Shown here: one piece after another, positions 17,819 to 24,305 of the stretch
How the letters are laid out: every line of letters starts with the position of its first letter
Position numbering within the stretch: the stretch's first letter is position 1
Assembly (NCBI GenBank): GCA_947487765.1
Contig: CANKXO010000002.1
Coordinates: 372,001 to 436,000, forward strand
From: an uncultured Pseudomonadales bacterium
Lineage (GTDB): Bacteria > Pseudomonadota > Gammaproteobacteria > Pseudomonadales > Cellvibrionaceae
Length of the DNA: 64,000 bases
Direction: 5' to 3'
The notes under the pieces: generated by a model
What the model was told of the DNA's origin: nothing
The model's input: the letters and a program-made list of their open reading frames with translations, nothing else
The model's database searches: none
Translations under genes and position numbers: made by a program

Positions 17819-18276
17819 TATTTCTTTCTCAATAAAAATACGATAAAGATAACCAGCACAAAAGCACCAACTGCAACCAATAATGCCGCATTCGTGCCAT
17901 TAGCCGTATTGGTAAATGACGCGGCAATATCTTTAATTTTCTTAAAGGCATTGGTCTGGGCGTTGCCAGCGACTTGTATTGCCTCTTGGCTAATCTCTGA
18001 GGCTTCACGGATAATGTCGCGGCCAAAGTCTTGGGAACTATTTAAACTCTGTGCTCCGAAGTCCAGTGCATCACCACCAAACTCAAAGGCTTTTTCTATT
18101 GCACCTGCATCGGTGATTTCTAAATCAAAATTGACGTTGCTGTTATCGCCCACACTGTCAACGCTGACATCATCAATATTAAGGGCAACAGCATTTTCAT
18201 TTTGTTGTAAATTACTGTTGTCTGTATCGACAATCGACGTATTACTACTACTTGAACTAGAACTACCACCGCCCAT
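17818..18276 (-). CDS. Virion membrane protein with C-terminal anchor
   Basis: A 152-residue protein. The N terminus is low-complexity Gly/Ser (MGGGSSSSSSSNTSIVDTD), the middle is acidic, with a helical region (DFGRDIIREASEISQEAIQ), and the C terminus is a clear transmembrane helix ending LLRKK. This tail-anchored form is common among internal-membrane proteins of PM2-like and autolykivirus-like virions. Both ends use TAATG overlaps with neighbours. Confidence 0.6.
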   Translation of the reverse strand: MGGGSSSSSSSNTSIVDTDNSNLQQNENAVALNIDDVSVDSVGDNSNVNFDLEITDAGAIEKAFEFGGDALDFGAQSLNSSQDFGRDIIREASEISQEAIQVAGNAQTNAFKKIKDIAASFTNTANGTNAALLVAVGAFVLVIFIVFLLRKK

Positions 18277-18662
18277 TAGTTGATTACCTTCTTAAGCTGT
18301 TTTTTATAGACCGTCTCATAAGGTGTAAAACCTAAATCGACAATCAAACGATTTAAACCTTTGCGCTGGGTGTGGAAACGAATAGAATCAAAGCCCTGTC
18401 GCTCGGCACTGTTATAAATTAAGTGTGATAAAGCTTTTAAGTCACAACCCTCATAACAACAAATCACTAATTCCTTTTGATCACCGCTTTTTTCAGCACG
18501 GCTAATCATCCATGATTTACCTTGATCGCTATTGATTTCCCATAGCTGGGCAATACCACTATTCACTTGCTGTTTTAGTAATGGTAAATCGCCCCGTAAG
18601 GCATGACTTAATCCCGCTGTGGCGTTATCCAACCAACGAGGATGAAACAGTATTTCAATCAT
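18276..18662 (-). CDS. GNAT-fold-like protein in the viral structural operon
   Basis: A 128-residue protein whose C-terminal half reads like the end of a GNAT acetyltransferase: a strand-helix with 'GFDSIRFHTQRKGLNRLIVDLGF', then a terminal strand 'YETVYKKQ'. The classical acetyl-CoA loop (Q/RxxGxG/A) is not evident, so it may be a non-enzymatic GNAT-like fold. It lies between two membrane-protein genes in the structural operon. What it modifies, if anything, is unknown. Confidence 0.5.
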   Translation of the reverse strand: MIEILFHPRWLDNATAGLSHALRGDLPLLKQQVNSGIAQLWEINSDQGKSWMISRAEKSGDQKELVICCYEGCDLKALSHLIYNSAERQGFDSIRFHTQRKGLNRLIVDLGFTPYETVYKKQLKKVIN

Positions 18663-18875
18663 TTACTTCCTCAAAAAGAAAATAGCGACGACGGCAATAG
18701 CCGCAATCGCAATCATGGTGCTGTTAATACCTTGGCTGGAACCAATGCCAGTATTACCACCGATATTAAAGGAGTTATCCGAGGTAATACCCGACTTCGC
18801 TGGGCCAGAATTACCGCCTTGTAGTGATGTACCGCCACCGCCGCCTGCGGCACCTAATAATGCACCTGCGACCAT
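18663..18875 (-). CDS. Glycine-rich virion membrane protein
   Basis: The 70 residues start with MVAGALLGAAGGGGG, continue with a Gly/Ser/Asn-rich middle and end in one transmembrane helix (MIAIAAIAVVAIFFLRK). The composition matches small internal-membrane proteins of corticovirus-like particles. The stop lies just before the next start codon. Confidence 0.6.
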   Translation of the reverse strand: MVAGALLGAAGGGGGTSLQGGNSGPAKSGITSDNSFNIGGNTGIGSSQGINSTMIAIAAIAVVAIFFLRK

Positions 18876-18876
18876 A

Positions 18877-19053
18877 TCAATTCCTCAATAAGCCAAAGCG
18901 TTGAATTAAAATAATCACCAGTACCAAACCCACCACAAGGCTGGCAAGGGACAAACCTGTACCTAACTTATCGCTAGTAGAAGCACCGGTAATAAAACCA
19001 CCGGTGCCCAATAAACCCGCACCGATGACAATAGGAACTAACGGTAATGCCAT
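18877..19053 (-). CDS. Small two-helix virion membrane protein
   Basis: A 58-residue frame starting MALPLVPIVIGAGLLGTGGF and ending VLVIILIQRFGLLRN has two hydrophobic helices joined by a short polar loop (TGASTSDKLG). It begins eight bases after the preceding stop and ends one base before the next ATG. Conserved operon spacing on both sides supports it as a real gene. Confidence 0.6.
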   Translation of the reverse strand: MALPLVPIVIGAGLLGTGGFITGASTSDKLGTGLSLASLVVGLVLVIILIQRFGLLRN

Positions 19054-19061
19054 AACACCCT

Positions 19062-19379
19062 CTATTTTTTCACCAATCGAACCAGTAATAGCGCCAAGAC
19101 AGCACCACCACCCGCCAATAGAATCATGGGAGATACCCCCACACTGGCCGCAAAGTTATTGAGGGATTGGCCACCGGGCAATTGAGACTGGCGCACCGGT
19201 TGGCTCACCGTATTTGGGTTGCCAAATTCCGTAGGGCCTTCATCTCGCTCTGAACTATCCTCACCAAATTCCCTGTCAATGGCTCTATCCTTGACTTGAT
19301 CTAAGGTATCCAGAAAAAAGCCGCCGAGCTGACTAAAGAAGCCACCACTGGCGCTAGCTGTACTTGAATTAGATTGCAT
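19062..19379 (-). CDS. Virion membrane protein with C-terminal anchor
   Basis: A 105-residue protein with a Ser/Gly/Phe-rich start (MQSNSSTASASGGFFSQLGGF), an acidic middle (REFGEDSSERDEGPTEF) and a C-terminal transmembrane helix ending VRLVKK. It is the gene immediately downstream of the capsid gene, eight bases away. It is likely an internal-membrane or capsid-to-membrane linking protein (inference from position and topology). Confidence 0.6.
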   Translation of the reverse strand: MQSNSSTASASGGFFSQLGGFFLDTLDQVKDRAIDREFGEDSSERDEGPTEFGNPNTVSQPVRQSQLPGGQSLNNFAASVGVSPMILLAGGGAVLALLLVRLVKK

Positions 19380-19387
19380 ACCTTCTC

Positions 19388-20227
19388 CTATGCCCCAACA
19401 GGTGCCGGTAGAATTTCCAAGGTTTCAAAGATCGCTTCAAAATCACCCACAGCAGTTTTATTCACAATCATTTCAAACGTAGAGCCTTGGGTACGCAGAG
19501 CATCAGCAATACCAAAATCCGTCTTTACTGCATCAAAGTGGTAAATATTCTCTTGTGGGGTTTTACCAAAGCGGCGTAAAGAATAGTTTTGATCAGCTAC
19601 GGGCTTATCAAACAAGGTAATGCCATTACGCTTAATCTCTAAGTTATTAATCGAGCCATCCAGCATGTGGGTACGACGAATACGCACGGGATTAGTCGTT
19701 TTGTTCTGATTAACAAAGTTTTTAAAGCGATTCTCACCCGCTACACCACCATTCATCACATCCCGATAAATACGAGGTACAGTTAAACGCTGAATTTGTG
19801 AAACGCCCAAAATACCCTCAGCTCGAATAGAAGCGACGGTATTGTTATCAATCTGGTCTTGGGTAGGTGAATCGGTTTCAATTTCTAAAACGATGTTTTC
19901 ACCGGGCAGCGTAACCAATGAGGTTAAATTCTGGCCCTCTTGAGTGGTCATAGAAAAATCCGCAAAGGGAATCACCCATTTACTGTCCTCGATATAATCC
20001 GACTTAAAACGCTGAATCATTCTCAGTACAGAGCCAGTGACATCAATTAAAGAATCGCCGTTCATAGACAGGGTAACCCGGCGAATTTGATCATTATTCA
20101 AATTCACACCATGCAAAGTAATTTCTTTATAGGTAATCCCTGCCGGTAATTGCAGGTTGAAGCGGCCCGAATAGCCATTGGCCGAGGAACCGTTGAAGGA
20201 ATCGAAATCAATCTCAGTATGACGCAT
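19388..20227 (-). CDS. Double jelly-roll major capsid protein, PM2 P2-like
   Basis: A 279-residue soluble, strand-rich protein. The N-terminal half (NLQLPAGITYKEITLHG, then 'QIRRVTLSMNGDSLIDV') and the C-terminal half ('VRIRRTHMLDGSINNLEIKRNG') each read as one eight-stranded barrel. The length (PM2 P2 is about 270 residues) and the recalled pattern 'LP-G-TY-I-L ... QI--V----G' support a double jelly-roll fold. No signal peptide or membrane helix is present. It has a strong Shine-Dalgarno, AGGAGG, directly after the stop of the 37-residue gene. The identity is from pattern recognition, not alignment. Confidence 0.82.
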   Translation of the reverse strand: MRHTEIDFDSFNGSSANGYSGRFNLQLPAGITYKEITLHGVNLNNDQIRRVTLSMNGDSLIDVTGSVLRMIQRFKSDYIEDSKWVIPFADFSMTTQEGQNLTSLVTLPGENIVLEIETDSPTQDQIDNNTVASIRAEGILGVSQIQRLTVPRIYRDVMNGGVAGENRFKNFVNQNKTTNPVRIRRTHMLDGSINNLEIKRNGITLFDKPVADQNYSLRRFGKTPQENIYHFDAVKTDFGIADALRTQGSTFEMIVNKTAVGDFEAIFETLEILPAPVGA

Positions 20228-20236
20228 AGCTCCTCC

Positions 20237-20350
20237 TTAACCGATCACATTACGGACAGAAGGAACGCGATTAGACGCATAGACCACACCAGCGCTCACC
20301 AGCATGGAAATCACCGCAATGGTGACAAGTTTTTTAGTAGAAGCAGACAT
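20237..20350 (-). CDS. 37-residue single-helix membrane protein upstream of the capsid gene
   Basis: The frame reads MSASTKKLVTIAVISMLVSA and continues GVVYASNRVPSVRNVIG: a basic start, one transmembrane helix and a polar tail. Its stop codon is followed at once by the capsid gene's AGGAGG. Its own ribosome site (AAGG, seven bases before ATG) is buried in the stem of the hairpin at 20353-20406. It is likely a small virion membrane protein. Confidence 0.55.
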   Translation of the reverse strand: MSASTKKLVTIAVISMLVSAGVVYASNRVPSVRNVIG

Positions 20351-20352
20351 AA

Positions 20353-20406
20353 GTTAACCTTGGTTTCAATAAAAGAGTTAAATCAATTGTTGAAATCAAG
20401 GTTAAC
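20353..20406 (-). promoter_or_regulatory. Long hairpin that sequesters a ribosome binding site
   Basis: Arms GTTAACCTTGGTTTCAA (20353-20369) and TTGAAATCAAGGTTAAC (20390-20406) are complementary over 17 bases with one mismatch and a 20-base loop. In the leftward transcript the downstream arm contains the AAGG Shine-Dalgarno of the 37-residue gene and ends two bases before its ATG. There is no T-tract, so it looks like a translation or processing control element rather than a terminator. Confidence 0.6.
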
Positions 20407-20452
20407 AGGGGTTTCCGGGAGGAAGGAAAGCGTTATTATTAAGAAAAAATCG

Positions 20453-22156
20453 CTAACTAGTTACTGTTGACAAATTATTTAATACTCCGTGCTGCCCGAA
20501 GTGGACTTTATCGACAAATTCTCTAAGATCGTCAAGCCTATCATCATCCATAGGGATAGATGACAGAACTTTAGTAACAAATTTCGGCCCATGAGACCCG
20601 ACATCAGGGCAAAAATTTTCTATTTCTCCTACAGGAACCAAATAGATACCAATATCTTCTAACTTTTCTTTCAGTAAATTGTAGTTAGTTTGTGCCTGAC
20701 CGTTTGGTATTCCTCGAAAGCCATATTTCTTTACTTTTTCCCAAGACTTAGATTGCTTACATTCTTCAATAATTTCTTTCTTTGGAATGTAATCACTATT
20801 AGAACGAGTAATTATATTAATAATTTCATCTTTTATAGCAGAGTTTGATTTAGGTTGAATACCGCCTCGCACATCTCTGTCAAGATTTTCCCAAAGCCTT
20901 TCTACTTCACTCCATTCCCCCCCAAATGCTTGAACAGATTTTTTCACCAGAGTTCGCTCGGATAAAAAATCAATATCAAAAATGGCTTTTACTGGAACAC
21001 CAATTTTACGCAGAACTTCAGCGACTTTAGGTATTGCGTGCTTACCTCCTGTGGGAACATACACAGTATCTAACCATTGACTTTCAGAATTAACTTCAAG
21101 GTAATCCGATATAGAATTTATTAATCTACAATCACTATCGTCTTCACAAATAATGACTTGTTCATGAAATATTCCTTCAAGAGCATTTGAATACCGAAGA
21201 TCGGGTTTACTCCAAATTTCCTTAATAAGATCATTAGAAGCCTCGCAGATAAAATTTAAATCATTTTTTCTGGTTATTCTCAAAATTCGGACATTACCAT
21301 TAGCCCCCTCCAAACATCCTCGGAGTATATCGGTACTGTGAGTTGCAATAACTAGCTGGCCGTTTACTTCAGAGACAAGTGTACTCCCCAACTTTTTCAT
21401 CTGAGGTGGATGCAAAAACGCTTCTGGCTCATCAACCAAAATGGTATCAAGATCATTTACTATGGTTTCAAATAGAATTCCACAATAACTTTTCATACCA
21501 TCCCCCTGTTTATCTAACAAAGGGTTTTTTCTAACTTCATTTACATATTCATCATTTACCCTATCACAGTTAACTAATTCATTTGGAATATTTCCGACAT
21601 GGATAGGGATTTTGCTTCCTCCGCGAAAATCGAAAATCAAATCTTTGCCAAACGCCAACTTAAATAACTTACTAATTTTCTTCATAAGTGAATCATCATC
21701 ATAAAGAATATGCTGAGGTCTAGTTTTTTGTTCTCTTGGCGCAACACTGTTTTGCTGCTCGCATATAATCAAACGATCTTTTGCTGAAATATTTTTAAAA
21801 AAACCTGAAAGCAAACCATTTTGAAGATAATCCACATTCCAAGAAATTATATGGCCCTCATGAATCAGCCAATCTTTATACATATAACTTGAATTATGGC
21901 TGTTAAATTCGGCATTATTTTCTAAGAATTGTTTAAGATCTTCTGCACTACCACTCTTTGACAACTCAAGAGATTTAACAACAAAAGTGCGATCTGATTT
22001 TCCAGAATGACATATATCCATAATCTCCCTTAGAGATTGCGATTTTCCACTATTATTTGGCCCAACCAATATAATTTTATCATTTTTATCAAAAGAATAA
22101 GATTGTCCACTCGAAAAAGTTAACTTTGATAAAAATGCAGTAGGTTTATCTGTCAA
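20453..22156 (-). CDS. OLD-like AAA ATPase with TOPRIM nuclease domain (candidate anti-phage protein)
   Basis: A 567-residue protein. It carries an ABC-type ATPase with Walker A GPNNSGKS (residues 32-39), a signature-like 'KQGDGMKSY' (216-224), Walker B 'ILVDEPEAFLHPP' (239-251) and the H-loop 'ATHSTDIL' (271-278). A TOPRIM-like domain follows, with E338 in 'VIICEDDSD' and DxD at 394-396 ('AIFDIDFL'). This order is that of OLD-family and related defence nucleases (the ATPase of PARIS/AriA is a possible relative). It stands between the capsid and packaging-ATPase genes with the putAbiC-like gene. The DNA is visibly AT-richer than the viral genes, and the tight overlaps seen elsewhere are lost. 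Likely acquired cargo. Confidence 0.72.
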   Translation of the reverse strand: MTDKPTAFLSKLTFSSGQSYSFDKNDKIILVGPNNSGKSQSLREIMDICHSGKSDRTFVVKSLELSKSGSAEDLKQFLENNAEFNSHNSSYMYKDWLIHEGHIISWNVDYLQNGLLSGFFKNISAKDRLIICEQQNSVAPREQKTRPQHILYDDDSLMKKISKLFKLAFGKDLIFDFRGGSKIPIHVGNIPNELVNCDRVNDEYVNEVRKNPLLDKQGDGMKSYCGILFETIVNDLDTILVDEPEAFLHPPQMKKLGSTLVSEVNGQLVIATHSTDILRGCLEGANGNVRILRITRKNDLNFICEASNDLIKEIWSKPDLRYSNALEGIFHEQVIICEDDSDCRLINSISDYLEVNSESQWLDTVYVPTGGKHAIPKVAEVLRKIGVPVKAIFDIDFLSERTLVKKSVQAFGGEWSEVERLWENLDRDVRGGIQPKSNSAIKDEIINIITRSNSDYIPKKEIIEECKQSKSWEKVKKYGFRGIPNGQAQTNYNLLKEKLEDIGIYLVPVGEIENFCPDVGSHGPKFVTKVLSSIPMDDDRLDDLREFVDKVHFGQHGVLNNLSTVTS

Positions 22157-22192
22157 AACTGATCTCCTTATTTTGTAAAATATAAGTATATC

Positions 22193-22798
22193 TTATGATT
22201 CATCTAGTATATTTCGACAAAGTAATAGCGTAGGCCCAGACATTTCATATAGAAATTCTCTTTTGCTTTCAAGATAATTTAATAATTCATTAGCCTTTTC
22301 CCAATAAACTCTATATATAAAATAAGAATTTACATTATCCTTATAAACAGAAATTGCTTGACAATAACTAGCCGTTAATTTTAACAGCTTATCCATTAGT
22401 GATTTATATTGAACAAAATCAATTTTTTCTTCAGAAATACAACCATTTACAATATCACCGAAACTAAAGATTTCAGCGTTGTTAGCCTTTAAGTTTTCAG
22501 ATAGCAACATAGATAATTCATCATCTATTTTTTCAATATATCTTAAATTATCTTGTTTTATATTCTCTTTCTGAATTTCTCCGATTTGTTTTCTTTGAAG
22601 ATAAAGGGTATATGCAACAAGAATAACGCTTATAAAAGAAAGGGCTGACCCAGCCACTCCGCCAAAGTAACTACCAAAAGCCCCCCAATCAGTATTGGTC
22701 ACGGATGGAGACAAAGAAAACTCTCCAATTATAAAATATGAAAAAAACACTGCTGCCAGTACTGCAACAGCTAATATAACAACAACTAAAAACTCCAT
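22193..22798 (-). CDS. putAbiC-like membrane protein (putative abortive-infection protein)
   Basis: A 201-residue protein with two N-terminal transmembrane helices (about residues 3-25 and 44-66). Between and after them comes the pattern 'TDWGAFGSYFGGVAGSALSF' then 'LYLQRKQIGEIQKEN', the layout of the putative phage abortive-infection (putAbiC) family: a W-x-x-F-G-x-x-x-G-G stretch, a helix, then 'LQRK'. A cytoplasmic helical domain follows. It is 36 bases upstream of the OLD-like gene and probably cotranscribed. A membrane effector paired with an ATPase/nuclease is a common defence layout, but function here is inferred. Confidence 0.6.
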   Translation of the reverse strand: MEFLVVVILAVAVLAAVFFSYFIIGEFSLSPSVTNTDWGAFGSYFGGVAGSALSFISVILVAYTLYLQRKQIGEIQKENIKQDNLRYIEKIDDELSMLLSENLKANNAEIFSFGDIVNGCISEEKIDFVQYKSLMDKLLKLTASYCQAISVYKDNVNSYFIYRVYWEKANELLNYLESKREFLYEMSGPTLLLCRNILDES

Positions 22799-22826
22799 AT
22801 TATGTCACCTGTTTTATTTAATTTCG

Positions 22827-23522
22827 TTATTGTCTGAACAGCAAGTCAACATTAATTTCTCCAATAGCTGGTAAAGTTTTCAAAAATTTTGGGCAATTCT
22901 TCTTAAACTTAACATTCCCCTCTATAATATTTCCCATCGACGGCGACCATACCATAAATTTTAAAGGTTCCCTAGGGATGGCATTTAACTCAACCCCAAG
23001 TTTTTTTGCCATATATCTAGCATCATCATCCGTATTGTGTTGGCACACATAAAGGTATGACGCCGCATTCATCACTGACTTATCCACCTCCTGCCCTCTT
23101 TGAACAGTAGCGAAGAGTGTGGCACCTAACCCAAGAGACTGATTGACCAATACACCCCAGTAACCCGAAGCTTTGCCGGTATTAGTTACAGCCGCTAATT
23201 CCTCGATCACGATAATGGCCTCTTTTTGTCGATTCCATGTATGGGCGAGGCGACAGAAGTTATCAAACTCTTGTTTACTGAACCCGGTAGGAACATAGCT
23301 AAAACGGCCATTACTTTTTGTTGATTTAAGCGTCATTAATAAATCAGGCAAGGTCTTAATCACTTTAAGGCCCAATGAAGGGCCGTATTCGTTTTTGGCA
23401 TCCCACACTAACACCCGTTTGGCTTTTCTTGGGTCTTTAATCATGGCTTTAATGGGGGTACTTTTGCCGCTTCGGGTAATACCGATAAATAAGCCCATAA
23501 CGCCATCTTTACGTTTACCCAT
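22827..23522 (-). CDS. HerA/FtsK-type genome-packaging ATPase
   Basis: A 231-residue P-loop ATPase with Walker A GITRSGKS (residues 14-21), Walker B 'AIIVIEEL' (102-109) and a following 'ATVQRGQEVDK'. The small size, single domain and 'WDAKNEYGP' after strand 2 fit the A32-type/PM2 P9-like ATPases of double-jelly-roll viruses, which translocate DNA into the preformed membrane capsid. It overlaps the upstream gene by eight bases. The DJR capsid plus this ATPase is the defining gene pair of the viral lineage. Confidence 0.82.
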   Translation of the reverse strand: MGKRKDGVMGLFIGITRSGKSTPIKAMIKDPRKAKRVLVWDAKNEYGPSLGLKVIKTLPDLLMTLKSTKSNGRFSYVPTGFSKQEFDNFCRLAHTWNRQKEAIIVIEELAAVTNTGKASGYWGVLVNQSLGLGATLFATVQRGQEVDKSVMNAASYLYVCQHNTDDDARYMAKKLGVELNAIPREPLKFMVWSPSMGNIIEGNVKFKKNCPKFLKTLPAIGEINVDLLFRQ

Positions 23523-24006
23523 TGGTAGGCTCTCCTTGTAGCTCTTGTGAGTCCTCGCCTAATTTGAATGGCCCCGTACCGGAGGTATCGCCTTGCTTTT
23601 TTGCCTGCTCTGCTTTCTCTTCTTCCTCTACCTGCTTGACTTTGGCTTGGCTAACGGCTCGAATTAGCATAAAGGTGGCTGTACCTGCGGCAATTTCTTC
23701 TTTGTATCTATCCAATACCCCGAAGATACCACCGGGAAAATATTTAATGATTAATACTGCATAAGCTTGGGCCGCTTCGTCAGTATGCTTGGTATCGATA
23801 GAGACATTGGCAAATAACCCGATAGATAAACGAAGGGTTGTACCAATCATTTCCTTAGCAATGGCTATCTGTGCTTCTTTTTCGGCCTCTGCCATTGGGT
23901 CTATAATGGGTTGCTCCGGTGTATTTTCCGGCTCTATACCAATTGCCTGCTCTGCGGCTTCAAATTCAGCATTAATGGTTTCTTGTGAGGTATCGACTTC
24001 ATTCAT
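23515..24006 (-). CDS. Acidic protein of the viral replication/packaging operon, function unknown
   Basis: A 163-residue protein. The first 45 residues are very acidic (INAEFEAAEQAIGIEPEN), the centre has two helix-forming hydrophobic stretches ('LRLSIGLFANVSI', 'AQAYAVLIIKYFPGGIFGVLDRY'), and the tail is charged and low-complexity. It starts with a TAATG overlap on the zinc-ribbon gene and overlaps the packaging ATPase gene. The fixed position suggests a packaging or DNA-handling partner; no family is recognised. Confidence 0.55.
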   Translation of the reverse strand: MNEVDTSQETINAEFEAAEQAIGIEPENTPEQPIIDPMAEAEKEAQIAIAKEMIGTTLRLSIGLFANVSIDTKHTDEAAQAYAVLIIKYFPGGIFGVLDRYKEEIAAGTATFMLIRAVSQAKVKQVEEEEKAEQAKKQGDTSGTGPFKLGEDSQELQGEPTNG

Positions 24007-24305
24007 TAGAGAAATTCTCCTAGTGATTCTATAAAGCTTGGGGTTTTTACCGGCTTGTAAGGTTTGGCGTTAGTTTTGATTTCCGATGTCCCTACGACTC
24101 TTTCTGGCTGTTCCTCCTGTTGGTCTTCTTTAATTTCAACCGGGGTTAATCGGTTTTGAATTCGAGCTTTAGCTTCTTTGCTTTGGTAACTGGTAAAGGT
24201 GCGACAGCTTGTACAGCTAATAAAATATTTCTTGCCGTCGAATTGCACCGGCTGCTGTTCGTTACATTCCGGGCAATTCGCATGGCCTTTAATTACTTTA
24301 GGCAT
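24006..24305 (-). CDS. Zinc-ribbon protein
   Basis: 99 residues from the ATG at 24305 (MPKVIKGHANCPECNEQQP). The start is chosen because it overlaps the Rep stop and leads straight into the ribbon CPEC-x15-CTSC. The C-terminal half is charged with a final hydrophobic patch (FIESLGEFL). A longer frame from 24344 adds 13 residues inside rep and is less likely. It is probably a DNA-binding or replication accessory protein, from its place right after rep. Confidence 0.6.
   Translation of the reverse strand: MPKVIKGHANCPECNEQQPVQFDGKKYFISCTSCRTFTSYQSKEAKARIQNRLTPVEIKEDQQEEQPERVVGTSEIKTNAKPYKPVKTPSFIESLGEFL

Noticed and set aside
17894-18283. 129-codon rightward frame opposite the virion operon
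   Set aside because: It is the antisense shadow of a Ser/Gly-rich and hydrophobic coding sequence; the leftward genes show coupled starts and stops.
20353-20406. Hairpin taken as a rho-independent terminator of the OLD-like gene
   Set aside because: No T-tract follows on the leftward strand and the stem runs into the next ribosome site, so a control hairpin fits better, though termination is not excluded.
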